Assembly: GCA_946538525.1 (NCBI GenBank)
Contig: CAMNGU010000004.1
Span: 1-52,921 of the forward strand
DNA from: an uncultured Lachnospiraceae bacterium
GTDB taxonomy: Bacteria; Bacillota; Clostridia; Lachnospirales; Lachnospiraceae
DNA: 52,921 bases
Reading direction: 5' to 3'
Shown: one piece after another, positions 1-8,760 of the stretch
How positions within the stretch are numbered: the stretch's first letter is position 1
How the letters are laid out: each line of letters starts with the position of its first letter
Notes under the pieces: model-generated
The model's input: only the letters and a program-made list of their open reading frames with translations
What the model was told of the DNA's origin: nothing
Database searches by the model: none
Position numbers and translations under genes: made by a program

Positions 1-27
1 TGAGCCAGGATCAAACTCTCAAAAAAA
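1..27 (-). rRNA. 16S ribosomal RNA, 5' end only
   Basis: The reverse complement of the first 20 bases is the universal 16S 5' motif (the 27F primer site, GAGAGTTTGATCCTGGCTCA). The gene reads leftward out of the window, so only about 27 bases are present. The exact mature 5' end is a guess placed in the T-run before GAGAG. Confidence 0.95.
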
Positions 28-225
28 GTTTGTGTTGATTTCTCAACGATCCTTGGTCATAAAAAACGTTAGCTTACTAACTTTTCCAATTCCAATTTAC
101 TGTTCTTGTTTGGATTCGTTCAATTCCGAATATTCATTATTTAAAAGAATTTTCGGGGTTGTCATCGTTATTCTGTTGTTAAATGTACGATTGTTCTTAT
201 TAGTGATTTGTTTAAAAATCTCTAT

Positions 226-237
226 TTTTAAGGAACA
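226..237 (-). promoter_or_regulatory. boxA-like antitermination site in the rRNA leader
   Basis: On the minus strand the leader reads TGTTCCTTAAAA, close to bacterial rrn boxA elements, and sits between the predicted rRNA promoter and the 16S 5' end, where boxA normally acts with Nus factors. The assignment rests on motif and position only. No clear boxB was seen. Confidence 0.45.
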
Positions 238-292
238 AAAAACCATCGCTTTGATGTCTCATGTTTTTGTCTTTTCTTGCGACAGCTTGTTT

Positions 293-321
293 ATAATACT
301 ACTATCCAACACTAATGTCAA
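293..321 (-). promoter_or_regulatory. rRNA operon promoter
   Basis: Reading leftward: TTGACA (-35, 316-321), a 17-base spacer, then TATTAT (-10, 293-298). Directly upstream (322-360) is a long run of A/T tracts that fits an UP element for the alpha subunit. The start would be near 285, leaving a leader of about 255 bases before 16S. It is the strongest consensus promoter in the window. The rest of 28-582 is AT-rich and holds no credible gene. Confidence 0.85.
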
Positions 322-364
322 CAACTTTTTTAAAAAAATTTTCTGCTTTTTTTATCAAAAAAAT

Positions 365-383
365 GAGGACCTGCTCGGTCCCC
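365..383 (-). terminator. Probable terminator of the cvpA-side transcript
   Basis: On the minus strand GGACC-GAGCA-GGTCC forms a compact hairpin followed by TCATTTTTTTG. It lies about 200 bases after the cvpA stop and just before the rRNA UP element, so it would separate the two transcripts. Confidence 0.6.
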
Positions 384-582
384 AAAATCTAGTAGCTATA
401 ATTGCCACACAACCACTATATATAAGGTTTCTTTAATATATATAGAGAGAGAATTAATAATATATATCCTGAATTTTATGATCTAAATACTAAAATCCAT
501 TAATTTTTTTCTTGGTTTTCTTGTCTTGTTTTTCTTATCTTAGTTTTTTATCTCAGTCTTACTTATCTGGAAATCATTTCTA

Positions 583-1350
583 TTAAAAATTCATGAGTAT
601 TTTCATTATTATATTATTCTGATCTAGAGCTTCAAGAAATGCATTTCCACTTATCATTGCATCGTAACTCTTTCCAAATACAATTCCTGCTATTATCATA
701 AATATCCAGATGATGACAAATCCTGCACCAAGTCCCAGAATCATTCCACAGAGTCTGTTAGCACCTGATAGAAGCGGATCAAAGTCTATAATATGGGTGC
801 CAATAATACCTATAAGGGTAATAACCAGCCTAAGTAGAATAAATAAAACCACATAAGTACCAGTTGACACTATAAGTTTAGCAGTATAACTGGAAATGTA
901 TTTGAAAAAGCTGGTAATCCCCAGAGCCTGATAAACACCATCATTATTATTCTCTATATAACTTGTCTTTAAATACTCAGGAATATTAAAGCTATCAATC
1001 AACTGCATCTGGGTTGCCTTATCTGGATCTTCCGCCATATATTCTGCTGTTGCAGCCTCTGTCAGCTTATCCAGTTCCTTTTCATCAGTAACGCCAGAAT
1101 TCTCCAAAGACTCTCTGACCTTTTTTTTCATTTTGCTTTCTAGCTTATCATATACCTTTTCTTCAATAGCTACATAGAATTCGGTATTATCTATAACATA
1201 ATTTGATACATAAGGTGCAGCTATATATGCCACCCCCAATGACAGTACTAAACCAATAAAGCTAAAGAGAGTCCTAAAAAGTCCTCTCTTTAGCCCTATC
1301 AATGCACTAACTACTAATATTAAAACTATCCCAGCGATAATATAATACAT
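583..1350 (-). CDS. CvpA-family membrane protein
   Basis: The 255-residue protein has hydrophobic segments near residues 1-20 and 25-50, a charged stretch from about 55 to 150, and two or more helices from about 155 to 235. The N-terminus (GLKRGLFRTLFSFIG) matches the conserved start of CvpA (colicin V production) proteins, which are small membrane proteins linked to envelope functions. The charged middle is longer than in E. coli CvpA (162 residues), as in many clostridial members. The start has AGGAAAA upstream. It follows the DUF5711-type gene by 94 bases in the same direction and is probably co-transcribed. The exact role is unknown. Confidence 0.75.
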   Translation of the reverse strand: MYYIIAGIVLILVVSALIGLKRGLFRTLFSFIGLVLSLGVAYIAAPYVSNYVIDNTEFYVAIEEKVYDKLESKMKKKVRESLENSGVTDEKELDKLTEAATAEYMAEDPDKATQMQLIDSFNIPEYLKTSYIENNNDGVYQALGITSFFKYISSYTAKLIVSTGTYVVLFILLRLVITLIGIIGTHIIDFDPLLSGANRLCGMILGLGAGFVIIWIFMIIAGIVFGKSYDAMISGNAFLEALDQNNIIMKILMNF

Positions 1351-1444
1351 ATATTTTCCTATTTATATAATTTAAATACTTATTTTAATTACTTTTTTTA
1401 GAATCACTTATTTAATTAAATATCTTAATTACTTATCTTATTTG

Positions 1445-2668
1445 CTAATTCTCGTCTTCACCGCGAAGTCTAACCGTATCTATTCTGTTCTCGTATGTAA
1501 TAATATACTCATTACGATTTGAAGTCGGAATCATAGATTTGATAATTCCATCAAAGGCGTAATTAAACTTTGTTCTTCCACTCTTTAAGATGATAAGACA
1601 CTGATTTCCGCCAGTTATAATAAGCTCATCATTTGTGGCATGAATCTTGTCATAATCCATATTAAATGCGTACTCATACATTTTCTTGCCTGATAGATCA
1701 TAGGTCTTAACTACATAACCAGTATTGCTGCCTGAGCTGGCATCTGGTTCAATAATTCCAATATATTCTTCACAGTAAAATACGCTAGAAATCTCACTAT
1801 TATACTCGACTTCCGCTTTTTCTGAAGGTTTTTCCTTCATATTATATAGATGAATCTTCGAATCTGAAAATGCAGCCACAACATCATTGGTGACAAACTC
1901 AACCTTTGGAATCATTTCCTCGTCAAATGAGTATCCTCCCACCATTCTGTCCGCATTCTCATTCTGACCTACATCGCCAAAGTTATATGCAGTAAGGTTA
2001 TTCTTGATATTTACACCATCCATCTTGAAATAGCTGGTGAAAAGTTTCTGCCCGTCATTAGATACAGCTATATCCATAGGATATCCACTCTTATCTATAG
2101 AAGTTCTTATCTCGTAGATGATTTCACCATTCTTATCGTACATCTGAATGTAGTTTGTATCATCAGATTCAAGAATAGCCGCAAATGCGCCCTGCTTGGC
2201 CACTCCAACATCACAAACCGTATATGGCATCTTTACCGAGCTGACCGCCCCCTCAATACCATACACTGCCACGAGGTTACCACCTTTATCTGCTACAACT
2301 GCATAATCGCCACAGGCAGATGCAATAGGAACCTTGAAGTCTTCGCCGGCAGTCCAGACAACTTCGCCCTTACTGTTAATGTAAGAAACTCCATCTGGTG
2401 TATATTTAAGAACATTATCACCAAACTCAATATAATTAGCATTTGCGTCATAGTTTGTTTCAACCGTAGAAAGAACCTTTACTCCACCGAAGGATCTCAT
2501 CTTTATGAATACAAACACGCAAACAGCAGTAACAACCAAAACGATCAGAAGAACAAGAACAATCCAGATTCTCCTCTGGTGCATTTCGTTGATGCGCTGT
2601 TCATTGTTCTGTCTGGCCTCTTCGGATCCTGACACATATATTACATTGTCGTTGTTATTATTCGCCAT
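1445..2668 (-). CDS. DUF5711-type single-pass membrane protein
   Basis: The 407-residue protein has an Asn-rich N-terminal cytoplasmic tail, one transmembrane helix at about residues 33-57, and a long external domain. That domain has repeated short strands with alternating Gly/Asp turns (for example YINSKGEVVWTAG and MYDKNGEIIYEI), suggesting a beta-propeller-like fold. The pattern resembles the clostridial DUF5711 family; the assignment is from memory and no function is established. The start is supported by CAGGAAAA ten bases upstream. It sits upstream of the CvpA-like gene in the same direction. Confidence 0.6.
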   Translation of the reverse strand: MANNNNDNVIYVSGSEEARQNNEQRINEMHQRRIWIVLVLLIVLVVTAVCVFVFIKMRSFGGVKVLSTVETNYDANANYIEFGDNVLKYTPDGVSYINSKGEVVWTAGEDFKVPIASACGDYAVVADKGGNLVAVYGIEGAVSSVKMPYTVCDVGVAKQGAFAAILESDDTNYIQMYDKNGEIIYEIRTSIDKSGYPMDIAVSNDGQKLFTSYFKMDGVNIKNNLTAYNFGDVGQNENADRMVGGYSFDEEMIPKVEFVTNDVVAAFSDSKIHLYNMKEKPSEKAEVEYNSEISSVFYCEEYIGIIEPDASSGSNTGYVVKTYDLSGKKMYEYAFNMDYDKIHATNDELIITGGNQCLIILKSGRTKFNYAFDGIIKSMIPTSNRNEYIITYENRIDTVRLRGEDEN

Positions 2669-2705
2669 TAATATTTTCCTGACTTTTAATTTATTGTATC
2701 AAGTC

Positions 2706-2753
2706 AAATCCGGATTTATTTCTAATTTTATTGTAAGAATTATTTCCGGATTT
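2706..2753 (+). terminator. Inverted repeat with T-tract between leuA and the DUF5711-type gene
   Basis: AAATCCGGA (2706-2714) and TCCGGATTT (2745-2753) are perfect inverted copies around an AT-rich loop, followed on the plus strand by eight T and then further T-runs. Both neighbours are minus-strand genes, so the T-tract faces the wrong way for leuA. It could stop antisense transcription or simply be an AT-rich dyad. No better leuA terminator was seen. Confidence 0.4.
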
Positions 2754-2822
2754 TTTTTAGTTTTTTTCTAGTTTTTTTAAGTTTTATTTCCAGTTTTATC
2801 AACTAAGACATTCCCAGTCTTA

Positions 2823-4505
2823 TCAGCTGAGATGCTTGCTCTGGAGAGCCTTATTTACTGCACTGATAAGAGCGTAAGCAGATGCCTCAATAATATCTGT
2901 ATGGATACCAGCTCCATAGATAATCTCATCCTGTCCTGTAACCTGAATTGCAACATATGCACAGGCCTGAGAATTTGAGCCTCTTGTAAGCGCGTGCTCA
3001 TCGTAATTTACTATTTCAAATGTAACAGCAAAATGTCTCATGATGGCATTACTGATTGCATCAAGACGACCATTTCCCTGTCCATGATAAACTTTATGAA
3101 CTCCATCTCTCTCAATAGTAAGTTCGCAGCGAATACCATCTACCTGCTGGAAATGACATTCCTTAAACTTAATTGGTGAATCAATATTTACATACTGATC
3201 CTTAAATACCTGATAAACCTCCTCAGGCATAAGCTCCTTGTGACCATGATCTGATACGCTCTTTACTGCGTAACCTACATTTTCCTTCATCTTCTTTGGA
3301 AGATTGAATCCATACTTTGTCTCAAGGATAAATCCTACACCGCCCTTTCCGGACTGTGAATTAATTCTAATAACATCTCCATCATAGGTACGACCAATAT
3401 CTTCAGGATTAAGAGGAAGATATGGGGTTGTCCACATCTGATCTGGATCCTCTTCACGCCACTTCATACCCTTTGCAATAGCATCCTGGTGAGAACCTGA
3501 AAATGCTGCAAATACCAGCTTTCCACAATATGGCTCTCTTGGATAGATTTCCATACCTGTAAGACTTTCATATTTTTCCTGAATTCTAGGCATATCTGAA
3601 AAATCAAGACATGGATCAACACCGTGTGTATACATATTCATGGCAAGTGTAATGATATCTACATTACCTGTTCTCTCACCATTTCCGAAAAGTGTTCCTT
3701 CTATTCTATCAGCACCAGCAAGAAGTCCCAGTTCAGCATCTGCTACGCCACACCCTCTATCATTATGTGGATGAAGAGAAAGGATTACATTCTCGCGGTA
3801 CTTCATATTTTTACTCATATATTCAATCTGACTTGCATATACATGTGGAAGTGACATTTCAACTGTTGCTGGAAGATTGATGATAGCCTTCCTATCAGAA
3901 GTAGGTTGCCATACATCAAGTACTGCATTACATACTTCAAGCGCATATTCAGGCTCTGTTCCTGTGAAACTCTCAGGACTATACTCAAAACGGTACTCAG
4001 CACCATCTTCATCTGCAAGTTTCTTAAGAAGTGCAGCACCTTCGATAGCGATCTGCTTAATCTCTTCCTTTGACTTCTTAAATACCTGCTCACGCTGTGC
4101 AACACTAGTAGAATTATAAACATGAACGATTACATTTTTAGGGTTAGCTCCACGAACCGCCTCAAATGTTTTCTTGATGATGTGCTCTCTTGCCTGTGTA
4201 AGTACCTGAATGGTAACATCATCAGGAATCAGATTTTCCTCAATAAGCTTACGACAAAACTCATACTCTGTCTCGCTTGCTGCAGGGAATCCAATCTCAA
4301 TTTCTTTAAAACCAATACGGATGAGTTCCTTATAGAATTCTATCTTTTCATCAAGACTCATAGGTACAACCAGCGCCTGATTTCCATCACGAAGATCAAC
4401 GCTGCACCAGATTGGAGCCTTATCAATATACTCCTTCTTTACCCAGTCTGTACTCTCGACTGGTGGCATAAAATAACCTCTTCTGTAATGCTCAAAATTC
4501 TTCAT
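2823..4505 (-). CDS. leuA: 2-isopropylmalate synthase, type 2
   Basis: The enzyme condenses acetyl-CoA with 2-oxoisovalerate, the first committed step of leucine synthesis. The 560-residue protein is the long type-2 form. The TIM-barrel has DLRDGNQA near the start, the metal-binding HPHND and FGNGERTGN; the last 120 residues form the leucine-binding regulatory domain. The ORF track extends to a TTG at 4520, but GGAGG lies eight bases before the ATG at 4505, so I start there. It is preceded by a T-box leader with a leucine specifier, matching the function. No other leucine genes adjoin it. Confidence 0.95.
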   Translation of the reverse strand: MKNFEHYRRGYFMPPVESTDWVKKEYIDKAPIWCSVDLRDGNQALVVPMSLDEKIEFYKELIRIGFKEIEIGFPAASETEYEFCRKLIEENLIPDDVTIQVLTQAREHIIKKTFEAVRGANPKNVIVHVYNSTSVAQREQVFKKSKEEIKQIAIEGAALLKKLADEDGAEYRFEYSPESFTGTEPEYALEVCNAVLDVWQPTSDRKAIINLPATVEMSLPHVYASQIEYMSKNMKYRENVILSLHPHNDRGCGVADAELGLLAGADRIEGTLFGNGERTGNVDIITLAMNMYTHGVDPCLDFSDMPRIQEKYESLTGMEIYPREPYCGKLVFAAFSGSHQDAIAKGMKWREEDPDQMWTTPYLPLNPEDIGRTYDGDVIRINSQSGKGGVGFILETKYGFNLPKKMKENVGYAVKSVSDHGHKELMPEEVYQVFKDQYVNIDSPIKFKECHFQQVDGIRCELTIERDGVHKVYHGQGNGRLDAISNAIMRHFAVTFEIVNYDEHALTRGSNSQACAYVAIQVTGQDEIIYGAGIHTDIIEASAYALISAVNKALQSKHLS

Positions 4506-4568
4506 GTCATTTACCTCCAAATTATTATTTTACTATGGTTTGTACTATTAATCAAGATTGTAGAAAGT

Positions 4569-4708
4569 GTTAATGCAATTGCTGAACCCGGCTCTTCGAG
4601 CCTCCCGTTCAGCAATGATTAGGCTTCGCCTAATATATGATTAAATATATTCAATCTTCTTAGTAAGCAAGCTTACACGAAGCTTGAAATATTTAATCAT
4701 GCATTAAC
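4569..4708 (-). repeat. 140-bp three-hairpin element with terminal inverted repeat
   Basis: GTTAATGCA (4569-4577) and TGCATTAAC (4700-4708) are a perfect terminal inverted repeat. Inside are three side-by-side hairpins: 4578-4616 (10-bp stem ATTGCTGAAC plus inner GGCTC/GAGCC), 4618-4634 (ATTAGGC/GCCTAAT) and 4638-4699 (11-bp TGATTAAATAT stem continuing inward to GTAAGC/GCTTAC). Together they give a cruciform-like, multi-branch fold. It lies between the T-box terminator and leuA. It could be a miniature mobile element or a structured part of the leuA leader; I see no clear target-site duplication. Confidence 0.6.
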
Positions 4709-4725
4709 TCATAGATAACAAAATA

Positions 4726-5015
4726 ACGTCTCTACAAATCTTGCGATTTGTAGAGACGTGAATCACGCGGTACCACTCTACTTCATATGACTTTTTCTGT
4801 CATATGCACTCATCGATACGGAACTGGTTTTACAATTCTTATATCTTTCCTCTGTAACGGGAGGTCCCGGGTTGAACTACTTTTCTTTTCACCCAACCTG
4901 CTCAGGGGCGAGTTCAGTGGGAATATCCTCTGCCTTGCACCACCCGGCAGTTCTCTTTGATGAGCTACAATTAATCTCATCAGGAATCTTCGACACTTAC
5001 TATTCCCCATCATTG
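4726..5015 (-). promoter_or_regulatory. T-box riboswitch, leucine specifier (CUC), controlling leuA
   Basis: Reading on the minus strand, the core T-box AGAGTGGTACCGCG is at 4766-4779, followed by a 15-bp terminator stem (4726-4759, ACGTCTCTACAAATC and its complement) and a U-rich stretch. Stem I lies in about 4890-5010 and contains the AGAGA...GGGTGGTG distal-loop signature. In the specifier loop the sequence GAA-CTC-G places CTC (Leu) at 4910-4912. Uncharged tRNA-Leu would favour the antiterminator and let transcription reach leuA. The identity agrees with the downstream gene. Confidence 0.93.
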
Positions 5016-5045
5016 CATTTGATGGTTATTAAAATGTTGTGTATA

Positions 5046-5074
5046 AACTAACACGATAATCTATATCCTGTCAA
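5046..5074 (-). promoter_or_regulatory. Probable promoter of the leuA T-box transcript
   Basis: TTGACA (5069-5074) overlaps the TGA stop of the transglutaminase gene. Seventeen bases on is TTAGTT (5046-5051), a weak -10, with TTTATA slightly further. The start would be near 5038, just before the T-box stem I. Confidence 0.5.
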
Positions 5075-7506
5075 GAAGATTTTATCTCTTTTTGCTCTCT
5101 TTTTGAACTCTTTTTCTTTCTCTTTTTCTTTCGGTTATCCCTAAAGATATTCTCCAGGATATTATCTGCGAAATTATGCTCATTTTGCAAAATCTCTTTA
5201 TTTGAGAATCCAGCTCTATCCAAAATATCCACCATTCTAAGCCTATCTGCCTCTGAGAAAGGAAGAAGATAAGCCATCTGCTCCTCATAATTCATCATTG
5301 GTCTAAGCTTTAGATCCTTCCTTTTCAGCTTATTAATATATCTGGAATATTTTAGAATAAGCTTATCCGAAAAGCCTGCTGCCTTATAATCACGATGATA
5401 TTTTATGGTTGGATAACATCTTAAAAATATATAACCTATGATTGCCAAGAAGATCAGCACGATTACAACATAAGCAACATATTTCATAAATGTATCTGCT
5501 TTTGATATATCAAGATTATTGTTCATGCCTACTCCAGCACCCGCATCTTCTTCTCCATCGCCAAAAACATTATTAAAGCTGTCCCAGAAACCGGCATTCT
5601 CATCAATTTCGTCTTCATTAAGGGTAGAAGGCGGCGTAACATCAACTTTTATCCAGCCCAAATCCTTATCAAAGATTTCAACCCAGGCATGAGCATCAGC
5701 ATCTGTAGCATCAACTCTTAATACCGCAGTTTCACCCAGAGAGTTATAACCTTCATAACGAGAGGAATATTCCGCTCCCTCAACAAGTTCACCTTGATCC
5801 AAAACCTGAGTAAACGACAACGCATATCCTTCACAGTATCTTGCTGGAATCCCCAGTTCTCGGAACACCAGGGTTGCGGCAGATGCGAAATGAGCACAGT
5901 AGCCCTTCCGATTCTTCTCCAGGAAATAATTTACAAAATCCTGACGCCATGGGGTTGCACCCGGCCTAATGGTATATGGAATATTTTCCTCGTAATAATC
6001 CTTTAGCTGCTTTGCAACCACCTGAGGATTGCCTGGTTCTAATCCAACTTCTTCAATAAATTTATCTATTGTCTCTTTATTCTCAAAAGGAACTGATAGA
6101 TAAACCGGATCCGGAGTATATTCTTCAACCCTAGCCCCAATCTCCATATTTCTTGGATAATAAGTATAGGTTGCCGTCTGACCACTAAATACCGGCTTCG
6201 TATCCCCATCTGAATAATATGGTTGATAAGGCAGCGCCGGAGCTTCAACATTTGTCACCGAAAGAAGTCCCTTAGCACTATAATCATTTCCTTCTTCAAA
6301 CTTATTTTTCAAAGCATCTACTTCTCTAGGATAGGTATTGTTAAACTTCCCATTCTCAGATGTCCACTTATTCTCGTAAGGCTCATATTCCATACCAGTG
6401 AAATTCTTAAGATATAGCATCTCATTTGCATACGGAGTGTAGATTACCGTCAGGTCCGTCTGATAATCCAGTCTTATAGAAGAAACACCGCCAAGCTCTC
6501 CTGTGGAAAGTCCACCATTATTTGGATATAAATCAATTATTCCAAATATACCCATGGTCAGTACATTTGCAACTATCTCGTTGCTGGCCAGCTTCCTTTC
6601 ACTTTGCTCTCTTTCAGAATCATAGTACTTCTTACTGTAAATGGTACTCATGACCGTTACTATTATCAAAACATAAACGAAAGCTGTAAGCATTCCCTGC
6701 CACAGGGATTTATAATCCAGCAGGTAGGAAACACCCTTCTTCGTATGACCGAAAACATGGTCTCTTCTGCTAAGATGATAGTGACGACCACATTTCAGCA
6801 TGAAAGTCATAGCTATTCCAGCCAGCACAAATATCGTATAGATCGTATTTGGCTCATAGTGCATGTAGAACGCAATCAGATTTACGGTAATTGCAAGTCC
6901 GATAGCCACCATATATCTGGCACGACGAAGAATGTAGTTATTAAGTAAGACATTCATAGCGATGCCCAAGGTAGACATGGATATGGTTATGGCTGCATAT
7001 CTGTTGGCCACTCGCTCTGTATAGTACTGGAGACCTTCCGTATCGAAGTATATGGACGCCCAATATATCGTATCATTTAGCACCGCGTAGAACCCGGAGT
7101 TGATATAGTTTCTGAAAATGTATATCCACACCGCCAGTATCACAAAGAACACCAGGTACCCAAGGTTTTCTGATTTCCAAGTATGATACAGCATGGCACA
7201 CACGAGAGCCGTAACCAATACTATCAAATTAAAAGCAATATGGTTAAATGAGATTCCCAGCGCCGAAAGATACGAACCTATTCCTCCTGCCGTAATGAAG
7301 TATACGATAAGACCTTTCAAGATCAGGGTTAAATACCTGTTTTCACTGATCTCATACACAGAAGGATCTATCTCCACTCCTTTACAAAGCTCAATAGCAG
7401 GAGTTTCCTCATAGCTCCAGGAAGCCTTACCATATTTTCTACTGATAACATTTGGCTTCTTCTTATTCTGCTGTCTATTCAGTTGTGGATTTGTATATAT
7501 GCTCAT
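5071..7506 (-). CDS. Membrane-anchored transglutaminase-like protein (TgpA type)
   Basis: From the ATG at 7506 (GAGGG seven bases upstream) the protein has 811 residues; the ORF track adds 15 residues without a ribosome site. Order: basic N-terminal tail, about five to six membrane helices (roughly 60-290), an extracellular domain, a transglutaminase core with Cys537 (GYCAHFASA), His606 (DAHAWVE) and Asp622 (KVDVTP), one more helix near 690, and a basic cytoplasmic tail. All three catalytic positions are present. It is third in a MoxR-DUF58-transglutaminase operon, a widespread set. It may crosslink or cleave a secreted or wall substrate; the true reaction is not known. Confidence 0.88.
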   Translation of the reverse strand: MSIYTNPQLNRQQNKKKPNVISRKYGKASWSYEETPAIELCKGVEIDPSVYEISENRYLTLILKGLIVYFITAGGIGSYLSALGISFNHIAFNLIVLVTALVCAMLYHTWKSENLGYLVFFVILAVWIYIFRNYINSGFYAVLNDTIYWASIYFDTEGLQYYTERVANRYAAITISMSTLGIAMNVLLNNYILRRARYMVAIGLAITVNLIAFYMHYEPNTIYTIFVLAGIAMTFMLKCGRHYHLSRRDHVFGHTKKGVSYLLDYKSLWQGMLTAFVYVLIIVTVMSTIYSKKYYDSEREQSERKLASNEIVANVLTMGIFGIIDLYPNNGGLSTGELGGVSSIRLDYQTDLTVIYTPYANEMLYLKNFTGMEYEPYENKWTSENGKFNNTYPREVDALKNKFEEGNDYSAKGLLSVTNVEAPALPYQPYYSDGDTKPVFSGQTATYTYYPRNMEIGARVEEYTPDPVYLSVPFENKETIDKFIEEVGLEPGNPQVVAKQLKDYYEENIPYTIRPGATPWRQDFVNYFLEKNRKGYCAHFASAATLVFRELGIPARYCEGYALSFTQVLDQGELVEGAEYSSRYEGYNSLGETAVLRVDATDADAHAWVEIFDKDLGWIKVDVTPPSTLNEDEIDENAGFWDSFNNVFGDGEEDAGAGVGMNNNLDISKADTFMKYVAYVVIVLIFLAIIGYIFLRCYPTIKYHRDYKAAGFSDKLILKYSRYINKLKRKDLKLRPMMNYEEQMAYLLPFSEADRLRMVDILDRAGFSNKEILQNEHNFADNILENIFRDNRKKKRKKKSSKREQKEIKSS

Positions 7507-7565
7507 AAACCCTCTTGCTAAATAAATCCATTTTCCTCGAATAATAAACAATTCAAATTGTTTGA

Positions 7566-8759
7566 CTAATCTTGTTCAACTACGACCATCTCAGCCGCTC
7601 CATCTACTATGCATACATTTGCATAGGCTTTAAGCTCTGGCCTGATGTTTCGCATATATTCCTTTGTCTTATAAGGATCATCATAAATCTTTTCATAATA
7701 AATCGCCGCAAATGCCTCGCGTAGATTATCCCTATTCATAATCTGGCGTTCCTCAAACTGGAAGTTACTGTCACTCCACCACATAAGCCTTACATAGGTC
7801 TGGTCCTGAACCAGCCTCTGTGTTATGGCATATGCAAGAGTCAGTACTTCATCCACCTGCTCCGCTGTACCGGCCAGATCCACCATTACCACCATTTGCT
7901 GATCCGACATGGACACCCTGTCCTTAACCATCAGCATGTCCCTCTTTGCCGAAAGCTTCCAGTGAATACTCATGAGCTTATCACCTGGAATATATTCACG
8001 AACATCCGTAACATCCGAGAAATCATGACCCTTCTTCATGGTCTCCTCACTCTCTGTCATACCTCTGTTCATGTCCGACATATCAAAATCCGCACGGAGA
8101 GTTTTCTCAGGAAATACATTTACTTCTGCAGAAGAAGTCATATTCTTCTTTAGAGAAACAAAGCCCAGCATATCTCTTATAGTCACGCTGTCTATGCTGT
8201 ATCTATAGATTCCATTCATTGAATATCTTACAGGGATTCTATGCTCAAACTCTTCATGAGCACGACAAGGAAGAGAGAAGATCATTCCATTCTTGTCACC
8301 ATAGAAAGGACTCTCCACATCCAACTTAGTATTCATGTCAAATGAGATACAGAACGAACTGTTTTTAACTTTCAGGTTCAAATATCCCACATTAAAACGA
8401 CTTACATCCTTTTCAGGTGCTGCAATCTCGACCTCAATTCCTTTGTATAAAAAGAAACATGTAATAATATCAAAAACAGGTGCGCTTGCAACAATATATA
8501 GCGATAGCATCATAAAATGATTTCTCAAAAAGTCATATACCACTATTACAATTGCCAGCATTACAAGATAAGCTATAATCCTTGTGGGATGAACCACTGT
8601 CTTAAGAGGCTTCTGCATTTTCTCCTTAAGCTTTGCCTTTGCCTTCGCCTCAGCTTCCGCCTTCTTCTGTTCTTTTTGAGACTTTTCTGTAGACATTCCT
8701 GCATACCCACCATACTGATTATAGGTATTATATGAAGTTGTGGGTTTTGGAATTGCCAT
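7566..8759 (-). CDS. DUF58 domain protein
   Basis: The 397-residue protein has an Ala/Lys/Glu-rich N-terminal coiled segment (about 25-50), two membrane helices at about 55-105, a beta-rich region, then the DUF58 core with GHDFSDVTDVREYIPGD and HWKLSAKRD and a VWA-like end (MVVMVDLAG). DUF58 proteins accompany MoxR ATPases and are thought to be VWA-like clients or adaptors in complex assembly. Its ribosome site AAGGAGT is embedded in the last codons of the MoxR gene, with a one-base gap, so the two are translationally coupled. Confidence 0.9.
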   Translation of the reverse strand: MAIPKPTTSYNTYNQYGGYAGMSTEKSQKEQKKAEAEAKAKAKLKEKMQKPLKTVVHPTRIIAYLVMLAIVIVVYDFLRNHFMMLSLYIVASAPVFDIITCFFLYKGIEVEIAAPEKDVSRFNVGYLNLKVKNSSFCISFDMNTKLDVESPFYGDKNGMIFSLPCRAHEEFEHRIPVRYSMNGIYRYSIDSVTIRDMLGFVSLKKNMTSSAEVNVFPEKTLRADFDMSDMNRGMTESEETMKKGHDFSDVTDVREYIPGDKLMSIHWKLSAKRDMLMVKDRVSMSDQQMVVMVDLAGTAEQVDEVLTLAYAITQRLVQDQTYVRLMWWSDSNFQFEERQIMNRDNLREAFAAIYYEKIYDDPYKTKEYMRNIRPELKAYANVCIVDGAAEMVVVEQD

Positions 8760-8760
8760 A

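Noticed and set aside
365-383. Copy of the GGACAGGTCC repeat family
   Set aside because: GGACC-GAGCA-GGTCC shares only the short stem; it lacks the GTGTGAAA/ATGCAC arms and is better explained as a terminator.
32-436. 134-residue plus-strand ORF antisense to the rRNA leader
   Set aside because: It lies over the rRNA promoter, UP element and leader, has no ribosome site and shows no recognisable protein features.
4810-5013. 67-residue minus-strand ORF
   Set aside because: It is entirely within the T-box RNA; the open frame is accidental.
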